A DNA stretch of 64,000 nt from Endocalyx cinctus. Taxonomy: Eukaryota > Ascomycota > Sordariomycetes > Amphisphaeriales > Apiosporaceae. The notes beneath the pieces are model-generated. The model was not told the DNA's origin and searched no databases. It saw only the letters and a program-made list of their open reading frames with translations. The translations under genes and the position numbers were made by a program. Where the stretch lies: positions 1,674,001 through 1,738,000 of the forward strand of contig BCKC01000003.1 in assembly GCA_001600455.1 (NCBI GenBank). Reading direction: 5' to 3'. Shown in pieces: positions 23,124 through 33,032 of this stretch (its first letter is position 1; the number at the start of each line of letters is the position of its first letter).

Positions 23124-24023
23124 ATGGCTTCCCCTATGCTATTCCTGTTCGTCGTCATCGTCGCACAGCTGGCGATCGCGCAGCAGTTCATCAGCAACTG
23201 TACCTGGCAGGCTGCCCTCCTCAAGGACAACTTTCTCGGCATGTACTGCAACAACGACAACTGGGCTGTCTACAGCTATGATTGGACTTGGTATTTAATA
23301 TTATTTCTTACCCTCTTTCTCCTCTATTTCCATCCTTTATTGAATGATATATCCATTTGTTTATGTATCACCGACTATGCTTTCTAGCGAGCACCTTCCC
23401 TCTCCAAGCCCCCCCCCCCCTCTGTGTACACAACCTTGGTATCTTCGCATTCACACGATAAACTTCTTAGGCGAATTTGATCTTGGTCTGCTAGTATTTA
23501 CTATAATAAACTGACTATTCTGTTTCATGTAGGCTTAACATCAGTCTCTGTCTCGGCAACAACGCCGGCCAGCTCGTCCCATACTCGAGGTTCGTCCCAT
23601 CTTTAGTCCTGTCGCTTCTCCCAATCATGCATTCGACATGAAAAAAGGAATATCATCCCATGATTTTACTTAACCTGCATACCAAACCAATATTACTAAT
23701 ATCTTCATATAATCATCTCTCCTCCTTAGTGGAAATTTTTTTCCCACTTGCGAGACCTGCAACATCGTCCCTAGCCCGATGAGCTTCCTCCTCAACTGTA
23801 CCTGCTACCACACCGACGCGAGTCTCCATCCGACTACTTTCGACCTCAGTAAGCTTAACTTTCCCCCCCCCCCCCCCCTTTTCTTTCTCTCTCTCTCTAG
23901 AATTCGAATCTTTCGGTTACTGACCCGGCGAACTCCCGAACAGACAGCTTGGTCTGGAACCACGATGGATACCTCGGCTGCTTCGACCACGTCGGCAACA
24001 AGACCGAGATCGGTCCCTTTTGA
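23124..24023 (+). CDS. Small secreted CVNH (cyanovirin-N homology) domain protein
   Basis: Exons 23124-23290, 23533-23589, 23730-23848 and 23944-24023 give 140 residues. Residues 1-20 are a signal peptide ending ...QLAIA/QQ. The mature part has the two-fold pattern of the CVNH family: LNISLCLGNNAGQLVPYSSG with GNFFPTCETC in the first half, and FLLNCTCYHTD with TTFDLNSLVWNHDGYLGC in the second. Many of its cysteines follow the family spacing (CETC, CTC). CVNH proteins bind mannose-rich glycans; the role in filamentous fungi is largely unknown. None of the donors is a strong consensus, and intron 3 contains a 16-base C run (23863-23878), so automated gene finders may miss this gene. Assignment rests on motif pattern. 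Confidence 0.75.
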
Positions 24024-24734
24024 AGACAGACTCGCAACACACGTAACGGGCGCAAACCGGCGGGGAGCTGTTTACGAGTTTAAGTCGATATCGTTTCGTA
24101 CACAGAAATCTTCTGGGCGGTTGATGATACCGGACCGGAGTCGTTGTCATCGTCGGGGTTTCGTGGTTTCCCCTCTGGAAGCTTTGCGGCTCTATATCTG
24201 TCGGATTTTTATATTCTCTGGGATGATGATGTTGTTGATTTTTTCTACACGTTTTTCTTCTTCTCCTCTACTGTCACGTCCGTTTCATTTCTGGGGTTGA
24301 TACTTTGAAATCAGAAGAAAATGTAGACTATTCTTCGTGATATTGTTTCTAGGTCCTTCACCAAGGAATCCCTGGAAAATAGGTAGAGACTAGTTGATTA
24401 AGATTCATTGGTCAACAAATTCACATTTCCATCGTGCTTTTTCTGAGTGACTTTATTTTTTTTTTATTCGTTGCTGATATTTATCAAAACTAATACTGGG
24501 GTATGCATATACGGCCTCCGACATCTCTTTTTTTCATCGAAGATGGGGTGGGCCGCCATCATCTACACTCTCCAATTCGGCTTTAGCCAGCCAATTTTTC
24601 TCTCTCTCTGAATATATGTATTCCAACATGCCTACATCGCATATTTGGAAGCTACGATCTCTTTTTATACATTTCTCCCCTCAAAAAGGAAATATCCTCA
24701 AACAATGAGGCCATCGTAAATAAATCATAAATCA
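24024..24734. other. Intergenic region between converging CVNH and sulfatase genes
   Basis: AT- and T-rich 3' flanks. Nothing coding seen. Confidence 0.5.
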
Positions 24735-27070
24735 TCATAATTCGTCTTTATACGAGACGGTAGGAGCCAGCGCGCCCTCATACTCGGTAAGATACCCGTT
24801 CGCGCACTCCGAGAAGCTCACGACGGGCTGTCCGCTCGTTAGGTAAAAGTCGTCGTACGTAGAATCCATGGCCTCGGCCAGGGAAGAGACGTCGCCGGCC
24901 GGATGCAACGTCGACCACGGACGCCGGCAGACGGCGCCCTTGCAGGTCTTGAGCGTCAGCAGGAGCGCGTCCAGGCGGGGGATCAGGAGGGAGACGTCCC
25001 AGCCGTTGGAGATCTTCTGCTGCGCGTCCGCGAAGGTGAGCGATGTGGTGGCCGTGTCTATGCCGCTGCTGGCCGTGGCGTTGGCCGAAAGAAGGAGGTT
25101 GTTCATTTGTGGGGAATCGGTCTATGGCAGAAAAAGGAAGGTGGTTAGGTATATGTAAAAAAAAAAAAAGATGATCTTTTCCCTTCTCTCTCTCTCTCGT
25201 TTTTTTTTTCTTTCTTTCTTTTCTTTTCTCAATCGAATTGTTAAAACTAACCTTCATGTCATAAAGTTCGTGCTCATTAGTACACCATACAGTGTACGAG
25301 AGATCATAATCCTCGGCGATGACGCGCAAACCTTTGTACGTGTTGTTTCGCGAGCCTCCTTTAACACAAATAAACGAGTCGTTAGTATACCTTACTTAAC
25401 ACAAAAAGATAATGAAAGCCGATTTTCCCCGTCGGACCTGGCCGAAGAGGACATCGGAGTGGGGGATTATAAATGAAAAGAAAAGAGCACGACAAAAAAA
25501 AAAGAGGAGAAACTCACTCGGTGCATAATCACCCTCCAACACCCCCTTCCCCCAAAACTCAAGGTTCACGTGCTCGGGCCTCAAATCGTCCTCGGCCGAC
25601 CTCTGCTCCGTCGTCACCGGCATAGGCTCGCCATCGAAGTCGTCCTGAAGGGGGATACCCGCGAGCTGGAAGATGGTGGGGACAATATCCGTGTGGGAGG
25701 TCGGGGCCGTCTCGCTCGCGCCTTTCTCGATCCCGGGACCCCTGATGACGAAAGGAATGTGATAATCCTCCTCGACGGGGCAGGTCTTCCCGGGGGGCAG
25801 TCTGTGCTGGCCGACGTGGTAGCCGTTGTCGGTCGTGTAGATGAGGTACGTGTTCGCGAGGACGTCGGGGTCCTGCTCGAGCCTCGTCACGACGGCGTCG
25901 ACCAGCTCGTCGACCGCCTGGAGAGCCTGGATCCGCCGGCGGTAGAAGTAGTCGCTGTACTCCACCACCGTATCGTTGAGCTGGGCGAGCCGCCGGATCC
26001 AGTCTCCGCCCGAGGGCGCGTCCGGGTTGAAGTTGGCCGTCCGCGGTACCTGCAGCCCCGGGAACAGGTCCTGGTGCCGCTCGGCGGGGATCGGCGCGTC
26101 GAACCCGCCGCTGCCGGTCTCGGCGTGCGGCCCGATCGGCGCGGATCCGATGAAGAACGGCTGTCCCGCCGTGATGGCGGCGTCGATGAATCCTAGGGTT
26201 CGGTTCCTTGCCAGGTCCGTCGAGTACTCGCCCGGGTAGCTTACGGGCTCCTCTCGGTCACGCTGCATCGTGACATTATAATACCTGTACGTATTGGGGT
26301 CCAGGAAAACTTGAAGATTTATCTTGGTAAGCTTCGTGTCTCGTTTGGTCTTTTACGGGGTTTCACAACTCAAAAGAAAAAACCATTTCGGCTACTCCGC
26401 AAGTGTAAGGTTAGGGTGGTTATTTTACTTACAGTCATTGGCCGTCCAACCATTAGGGAACGGCGAATCCCAGGTCGAAGTCGAGTGACCATTCATAAGC
26501 TTACCAGTGTAATACGTCGTATATCCTGCTTCTTGCAACCACTATATCGGTATCAGATGGATTGATTAGCTAAAAACCCCAGATTTTCCAAGTGGAAGCC
26601 GAGGAAAGTCTGGAACTCTTCAGTATTTATCTGGCTTCTTCACTACTTACCACCGGAAGATATTGCTCGTTCCAGCCCTCCGATACGAATTTCGTATAAC
26701 CACCTAGAAGAAAAATCCCGGTTAGCAAACAGCCTCGTACTCACTCGGGGAGCATGTATAACGTACCGTACGGAGCGGACACATCCGTCACGTTAGTGTT
26801 GTGGGCCGCCCTACCGGTGAGTAGGGAGACCCTGGATGGACAACAGATAGCGATGGTGCAGTAGTGCTTGCTAAAGAAAGTACCCTGCTCGATGAAGTGA
26901 CGTTGAACGGCAGGCTGGTAGTTCAGCGAGTCCAATTGCAGGTCCTGATCATCGGTTATGATGAAGATAAAGTTAGGCTTAGTGCTGTTCTGGGCTGAAG
27001 CCACCGCCGTCATCGACGCCAGGCATAGCGTAGCCGGAAGCAACGCCTTCTTCGCGAGACGCATCAACAT
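24735..27070 (-). CDS. Arylsulfatase with signal peptide and C-terminal KDEL
   Basis: Type I sulfatase cleaving sulfate esters. Six exons on the minus strand: 27070-26767, 26703-26651, 26541-26433, 26309-25518, 25358-25252 and 25121-24735, giving 583 residues. A signal peptide ends near Ala26 (TAVASA/QNST). Calcium-site residues are in FIITDDQD (Asp40/41). The formylglycine precursor is Cys76 in the C-x-P-S-R motif (ICCPSR), followed by the rest of the sulfatase signature (VSLLTGRAAHNTNV). The second metal site is YTTDNGYHVGQHRL. Later parts, such as YKGLRVIAEDYDLSYTVWCT, match fungal arylsulfatases. The last four codons are Lys-Asp-Glu-Leu, an ER-retrieval signal, which is unexpected for this family. 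All introns have usable donors, and intron 4 has TACTAAC. Confidence 0.92.
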
Positions 27071-28683
27071 TTTGATTTATTCTCACGGTTGGATAAAAAC
27101 TTTTTGAAAGAAGAATTCGTCTCTAGTTCGGGAATGGAAGAGAATAACTAGAAGGAGGGGGTGGGAAAGGAATCGAGACAGGATACTAAAAGGGACCAGA
27201 GTATCCTTCTTCTACTCTTGCCAGATGCTCAGGATAAACGATAGAAGAGACGGAGAAAGAAGCAGCATGAAAGGGCAAGAGGAAAATCAGACAGAGGTAC
27301 TTATGAATATTTGACTTTGGACTAATATATACAGATTATAAGGCCGACCGCCTCGACGCTAAGTTAATTACATAGTAAGATGTGCTTTTCCTATCTCCAC
27401 ACCAAATAACGGGGGCTATTACATGGTACCACCTACAACGGGGTACCAAGGAAGAGAAGCCCGTGGGACCGGATGATACTATACACTACATACATTTCTT
27501 CGAAAAGAAAAGGGAGCAAGGCAGGGGACGGAGAGATGGTTGGGTTGGGTTGGATTGCGGTGAGATGGGATCTTATCACACGTCAGCTATTCGCCGTATA
27601 GACTCTCGGACAGCTTTAATCCTAGAAATGAAGGGAATGCAGGAGTCTGTTGTCACCGCGCTACACAGACTAGAGGGGGGTGGGAGACACAACGGCTTTG
27701 GCACTACCCCAAAAGCATGCACGACATTGCCAGGTACCGGGGAAGATGTGTGTTGGGATGACGGCATTCTATAGGTCGTTGGATTGGAAACGGATAGGAA
27801 AGACAAAGGAGCTAACGGAACTACAGCGTTTTCTTACGTTTTGATTTTAATCCCGCGAAGTATCTCTTACAACGTAGAAAGACTATATTTATAATTTCCG
27901 ATATTAATAATGCGAGGACTTACTATGTAATTCCATAGATGAAATGATTTTGTTCTCTTCCATCTTTTGTAAATATAACTAGGTAAATGTCGTCACATAA
28001 TTAGGTGGGTCAAATATTGAAGATTTACCTCTGTCGCCAGTGTCATTCAAAATGACGTGCTTTTGGTAGCGTCATAAGACCGATAAGAAAATTCAAAGAA
28101 TTAGGATCTCAAGGTATATACGGTGGAATCTCATTTTTACCCATATCATTAACGTAATTTGTCTAATTCTTTTCTTTTATTTCTAAGTTCTTCAAAATAT
28201 GAAAAAAAAGATATTGTCAAAAATAGAATAAATATAAATGATGTTGCAGTTGTAGTGCTAAGTATCGTCGTGCAGGAACAAAAGGTTCAAGACGCGTGTC
28301 TACCGTACATAGCCTGAACTTTTAATGACGCTTATGATGAAATTAAATTAACTGCCGGCCTATTATTACTTTGGTATTTTTATTATTTTATTGAGTACCA
28401 TTGCATTCTCGGCCACGACCAAAAGTTGATGCATATAAGAATCTAGACAAATAAGACTCAACACTCGATGCTCGGATGGGTAACCTTACCCCATATGTTT
28501 ACAAAGATAAAAATCGGGCATAAGCAGGTAACATTATTCCTTCATAAATTCAATATTTATATCGATATCGTCTCCAATCCATGCTTACTTGGCTGGCTTG
28601 GTTTTCCCAACTTGTGTTTTATGTCGGATGCTATGCATATTTTCCCCGGATAGCTATCCGAATCTAAGAAAAGGAGAGAGATC
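27071..28683. other. 1.6-kb intergenic region, no supported gene
   Basis: Upstream of the sulfatase and downstream of the dehydrogenase gene. The open frame at 27382-27774 (130 codons) has no recognisable domain and lacks the codon pattern of its neighbours. Confidence 0.5.
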
Positions 28684-30013
28684 TCACGATCTAGATGCGA
28701 GTATCTCGCGCTCGATAGCGTCGCCTAGGCTCTTAGTCGTCCCCTTTCCACCCATGTCGGCCGTCAAGATCTCAGCTTCTCCTCTTCCTAAGACGTTCTC
28801 GATAGCTCGGAGCATAGCCGAAGACGCCTCTTCGAACCCAAAGTGCTGAAGCATCATTTGCCCAGCCCACTAGTTTATATCTATTAGTAAATGACGTAGT
28901 GACATTGGAAAAAGAAAAAGAAAAAGAAAAAGAAAAAAAGAAGATAAAGATTAGGTGGGAATATGTAGTCGATCGGTGATACATAGAACATGTCGTGGTC
29001 GAGGAAAAAGAAAAACGGACAAACGTAAAAATAAGGTAGAAAAGACAAGTACTAAGGAAAAGGGGGAGAGTAAAAAAATATCAATTGAAGGAAAGATGAA
29101 TACGTACGATCATCCCAACCGGGTTCGCGACCCCCTTCCCCATAATATCCGGCGCGCTTCCGTGCACGGGCTCGAACAAGCTCGGGAACTTGCCCTCGGG
29201 GTTAATGTTTCCCGAAGGAGCGATGCCGATGGTCCCGGTACAAGCCGGGCCCAGGTCGGACAGGATATCGCCAAACAGGTTGCTGCCGACGATGACGTCG
29301 AACATGTTCGGCCGCTGCACGAAATGGGCCGTCAGGATGTCGATGTGGTACTTGTCTAAGCTCACGTCGGGGTAAGCTTTGGCCATCTCCTTCACGCGCT
29401 CGTCCCAGTACGGCATGGTGATGGAGATGCCGTTGCTCTTGGTCGCGCTCGTGAGCTTCCGGCGCGGCCTCGACTTCGCGAGCTCGAATGCGTACTTCAG
29501 GACCCGGTCGACGCCCACGCGGGTCATGACCGTCTCCTGTATGACCGTCTCGCGGTCCGTGCCCTCGAACATCCTCCCGCCGATGCTGCTGTACTCGCCC
29601 TCGGTGTTCTCCCGAACGATCCAGAAATCGATATCCCCCGGTTCTCTTCCCGCCAGGGGGCAAGGCACGCCCGGCATGAGCCGACAGGGCCGGAGGTTAA
29701 CGTACTGGTCGAACTCGCGCCGGAACTTGAGCAGGCTCCCCCACAGGCTGACGTTATCCGGGACCTCGTCCGGGAGGCCCACGGCGCCGAAGTAGAGCGC
29801 GTCGAACCGCGACAGCGTCGCCTTCCAGTCCGCGGGCAGCATGTCCCCGTGCGCGGCGTAGTACGCGCAGCTCGCGAAGTCGAACCATTCGAACTCGAGC
29901 GTCAGCCCGAATACTTTGGCCGCCGCTTCGAGGCATCGGACCCCGTACGGCATCACTTCGGTGCCGATGCCGTCGCCGGGGATGACGGCGATTTTTAGCG
30001 AGGTGGGCGCCAT
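28684..30013 (-). CDS. Tartrate / D-malate dehydrogenase (isocitrate-isopropylmalate dehydrogenase family)
   Basis: NAD-dependent beta-decarboxylating dehydrogenase. Exons 30013-29108 and 28869-28684 give 363 residues. It begins KIAVIPGDGIGTEV. The stretches REFDQYVNLRPCRL, PGDIDFWIVRENTEGEYSSI and TSATKSNGISITMPYWDERV match the TDH/DmlA branch rather than isopropylmalate or isocitrate dehydrogenase. The family signature is NLFGDILSDLGPACTGTIG and the nucleotide-site region FPSLFEPVHGSAPDI. Substrate could be D-malate, tartrate or both. Exon 1 is very GC-rich while the 238-base intron and exon 2 are not. The intron contains a GAAAAA repeat (28909-28940). Confidence 0.93.
28909..28940. repeat. 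GAAAAA short tandem repeat inside an intron
   Basis: Four to five near-perfect 6-base units of GAAAAA within the intron of the dehydrogenase gene. Confidence 0.85.
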
Positions 30014-30639
30014 GACGTTTTCTTATTTTATCTTTTTTTCCCGTTAGATATTCGTAGTGGTAGAATAGTACATAGGTATATATACGTCTTGTCTAATTCA
30101 TAAGACCTTGTTTCTTAAAAGAGAAATCTCCCTTAGTTACGTAGGATAATGATTGTTATATGAAGCATTCCCCGATGTCGGGAATCTCTCCGTCGGGGGT
30201 TGGCGACGGTTAAAGGATTAGCCGATAATACTTTTAGACGACTTGGTAAAATGCGAAACCACCGCATTCCCGAGGTTTAGTCTACGTTAATCATAGATTT
30301 ACCAATAGTCTCCACCGTAGTGTGATCCATGGGAGGTTTGTAAAGCAGTTCTAAGAAAGATTCTACAAATTTGGAGAAAGTGGTACCCTATACGATTAAA
30401 CACTATTTTGATTCGTACGACGAGTGTGATTCGGGAGGACCCGGGATTAAGAGAAAGCACAATAAACAATATGCGGGTGAAGTTCCGCGATGTTGTACCT
30501 AGTACATTTATATGATTATAATACGAAAGAATGCTTGTCATATATTGAGTCATTTAAAGTGATGTAACAATGGATAGAATAACTAAATGTAGCCATCGTA
30601 GCATATCCCTCCCAGAAAAAAAAAACCCCATTATTTGAG
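30014..30639. other. Intergenic region between the dehydrogenase and the hydrolase
   Basis: Dehydrogenase promoter and hydrolase 3' end; both genes read leftward. No gene seen. Confidence 0.5.
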
Positions 30640-31599
30640 CTAGACACAAAATTCCATCACAGCTTTGACGACATCGTCAGGAGCCTGTTCCGGGACGTAA
30701 TGACCCGATTCCACCGAATATCCCGTGACGGGAACGGATGCGTCGGTAACCGCGCGCCACTCCTTCAGGGCGTCGAAGCATTTCTCGACAACGCCGTACT
30801 TCCCCCACAGGACCATCAGCGGGCACCGGATCTGGTTCCCCTTCGCGATGTCGTCCCGGGACTCGTCCAGGTCGACCGTGGCGGCGGCCCGGTAATCGTT
30901 ACACATGGCGTGCACGGCCTCGGGCCTGGCCATGACCTCGGCGTAGTAATCGAAAGCTTCCTTCTCGAAGATATCCAGCCCTTTAGGCTGCCTGCCTCCC
31001 ATGAACATCTCGGTCACCTCGCGCGGCTTGGCCGAGATCAACGTTTCGGGCAGAGGCGCCGCCTGGATCAGGAAGTACCAGTGGAAGTAGAGTCTGGGGA
31101 AGTCCAGGTCCGTGGTCGTGTACATGGCTAAAGTAGGGCAGATGTCGAGGAGGACGACTTTCCTGACCCGGTCCGGAAAGTCGACGCATAGCTTGTGAGC
31201 GACCCGCGCGCCGCGGTCGTGGGCGCAGACGAAGAACGACGAGCCGAACCCTAGCTGGTCCATGACGGCCACGCAATCGCGAGCCATGACGCTCTTCGCG
31301 TAGGAGGAAACGCCTTCGGGTTTCGACGATTCGCCGTATCCGCGCAGATCCATGATGACCATGTTGTATCGGCCGGTCAGCTCGCGTGCGACTCTATGCC
31401 ACATGTGACGACTCTGAGGAAAGCCATGGAGGAGAAGCAACGGAGGTAAATTCGGAGAAGGATCGGCGCTCCGAAGCCCGTAGATAGTAACCTCTGGACT
31501 CGCTTGAGTCGTTACAGTAAATTCTTTGAAATTTTCAAACATGGCAAAACGAGAAGATGGATTAATAATGACTTGAAGATTCAATGGTTGATACCCCAC
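30640..31599 (-). CDS. Alpha/beta hydrolase of the fluoroacetate-dehalogenase type
   Basis: Intronless, 319 residues from the ATG at 31599; Met20 (31542) starts MFENFKEFTV and is the more family-like start. Oxyanion region is LLLLHGFPQSRHMWH. Residues corresponding to the bacterial fluoroacetate dehalogenase set are all present: nucleophile Asp128 with Arg129 and Arg132 (HDRGAR), Asp152, His173-Trp174 (YFHWYFL), Tyr236 (NDYRAA) and His300 (ESGHYVPEQ). Offsets from the nucleophile (24, 45-46, 108) equal those of the characterised enzyme as I remember it. Such enzymes cleave C-F bonds in fluoroacetate and also other haloacetates. Epoxide hydrolases share the fold but use paired tyrosines instead. 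A cytosolic enzyme by sequence. Confidence 0.82.
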   Translation of the reverse strand: MGYQPLNLQVIINPSSRFAMFENFKEFTVTTQASPEVTIYGLRSADPSPNLPPLLLLHGFPQSRHMWHRVARELTGRYNMVIMDLRGYGESSKPEGVSSYAKSVMARDCVAVMDQLGFGSSFFVCAHDRGARVAHKLCVDFPDRVRKVVLLDICPTLAMYTTTDLDFPRLYFHWYFLIQAAPLPETLISAKPREVTEMFMGGRQPKGLDIFEKEAFDYYAEVMARPEAVHAMCNDYRAAATVDLDESRDDIAKGNQIRCPLMVLWGKYGVVEKCFDALKEWRAVTDASVPVTGYSVESGHYVPEQAPDDVVKAVMEFCV

Positions 31600-31938
31600 A
31601 TATCTTAGAGAGGAGATTTATGGGGGAAATCGAAGCCGACGCTGGAGAGGGAAAGTTCCATTATTTGTAATCCTTTTTTATACCTTAGAGAGTCGGAAAG
31701 TTACCCACTGGATTTATGATTTCCATATCCAAAAATTCATATGAGCATGATGATATAATCTTCAATTATTTATGAGTTAATAGGTAAATAAGGTCTGTCT
31801 ATCTACTGTACCTCGGAACTCCACATCCTCTAGCGTAGTGTAAGCGCATAAATTAATAACCGACGACTCGATGGTTAACATCCCCTTCATACTTTTCTCA
31901 TCATTTTGTTCGCTGAATAATGTTTAGTAGTTTAACCG
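31600..31938. promoter_or_regulatory. Shared divergent promoter region of the hydrolase and the Zn2Cys6 gene
   Basis: About 340-400 bases between two divergent starts. AT-rich, with no clear CGG-N-CCG pair visible. The arrangement suggests that the regulator gene and the hydrolase were once controlled together; this is inference. Confidence 0.4.
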
Positions 31939-32922
31939 ATGCCTCCAATACGTGGTCGCACTGCATGTATAGGATGTCGCCATAGAAAGCAGAAAGTAAG
32001 TTCATCAAGAACGTGTTGAGATAGGTGATGGGTAGTTTGATATTAACTTAGAAGTAGTGCGACGAGGAGAAGTAGGTCATAGTGTATCTAGCTTCACATA
32101 GTATTGTCTTGATCTAAACTTCTTTTTAGACCGATTTGCTCTCGATGTCGAACGTTAGGCCAGGCATGTAGATGGCCAGAGTCGAATAAACGGTGAGATC
32201 TTCCATCAGATTTTGTCTTGTAGATAATTTCTAAAAGCTAAGAAACATGCGTACGTGGTTAGAGGTCCGGCTAAGGGCTATACCGAAGCTTTAGGACATC
32301 GACTTCAAGAGACCGAGAATGCCTTATTGCGCTTGTTGAGTGTGTCTGATGATAAAACGATTCAACTAGCATTTGGCGATGATACGCAATCATTATTACC
32401 TACAACACGTACCGCTAGGCCAGATGATGGAGCCAGTTATACGGGGAGTAGTAAGCCGGCAGTGATGGAAGAATGGGACCGATTTCCTCTAGAAAAGGCA
32501 TCTGGAGTCATGGAATGGGGTCATAAAATGCTGTCTGTCTCGTCCAGCTTGTTACTGAATTGTTCCATGACGTACTAACATTTGTTCCCAGTGGTAGAGA
32601 GAACTCGACTCCTCAGCGCCAAACTATAAACTCTCATGACATCCAAACAACCCAGTCTATCGGAGTATCATCTACTTTCCAAGATGAAGGTTTCGCGTCT
32701 CGCTCACGTGAAGATACCACCAGGTTAAGTGGCGAGGAACAGATAAATCGAACTCAACAAGACGAGCCAACAGAAGTGGCAGATATAGAAATGCGTGGAC
32801 AGCAATCCCTTCTTTATGAATTCGAGCAATCCAACGTCACAGCTCCGTGTCCTTTAGACGATCGTCCAAGAGAACCAAAAATTGTGCTTCCCGGGGCTGT
32901 TCTGCAACAATATTTTTGGTGA
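31939..32922 (+). CDS. Zn2Cys6 DNA-binding head of a fungal transcription factor, lacking the regulatory domain
   Basis: Exons 31939-31995, 32058-32071 (14 bases), 32130-32192, 32263-32532 and 32592-32922 give 244 residues. The binuclear zinc cluster is complete: ACIGCRHRKQK, then CDEEKPICSRC, then RTLGQACRW, i.e. C-x2-C-x6-C-x6-C-x2-C-x6-C. It is followed by NKRGPAKGYTEALGHRLQE, the linker/coiled coil usual in this family, and EWDRFPLEKASGVMEW. It then ends, with no Fungal_trans domain, after a low-complexity part. The TGA at 32920 sits inside a donor-like GTGAGC. The donor at 32533 (GTCTGT) is not consensus, so that junction is uncertain. Neighbour at 33033-35257, facing it, has what is missing here. 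Confidence 0.78.
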
Positions 32923-33032
32923 GCGTGAATGGGATTATATACGACGCGCTTTACCACCTAGGTGGCTCCCTATTGTTTTATGCGTGTTAATAAAGACGAC
33001 GGTTAATAGGTTTACACACACAAATGCGTGGA

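Noticed and set aside
25570..26239. Plus-strand frames over the sulfatase
   Set aside because: Shadows of the GC-rich exon 4.
27382..27774. 130-codon plus-strand frame upstream of the sulfatase
   Set aside because: No domain, no signal peptide, composition like intergenic DNA.
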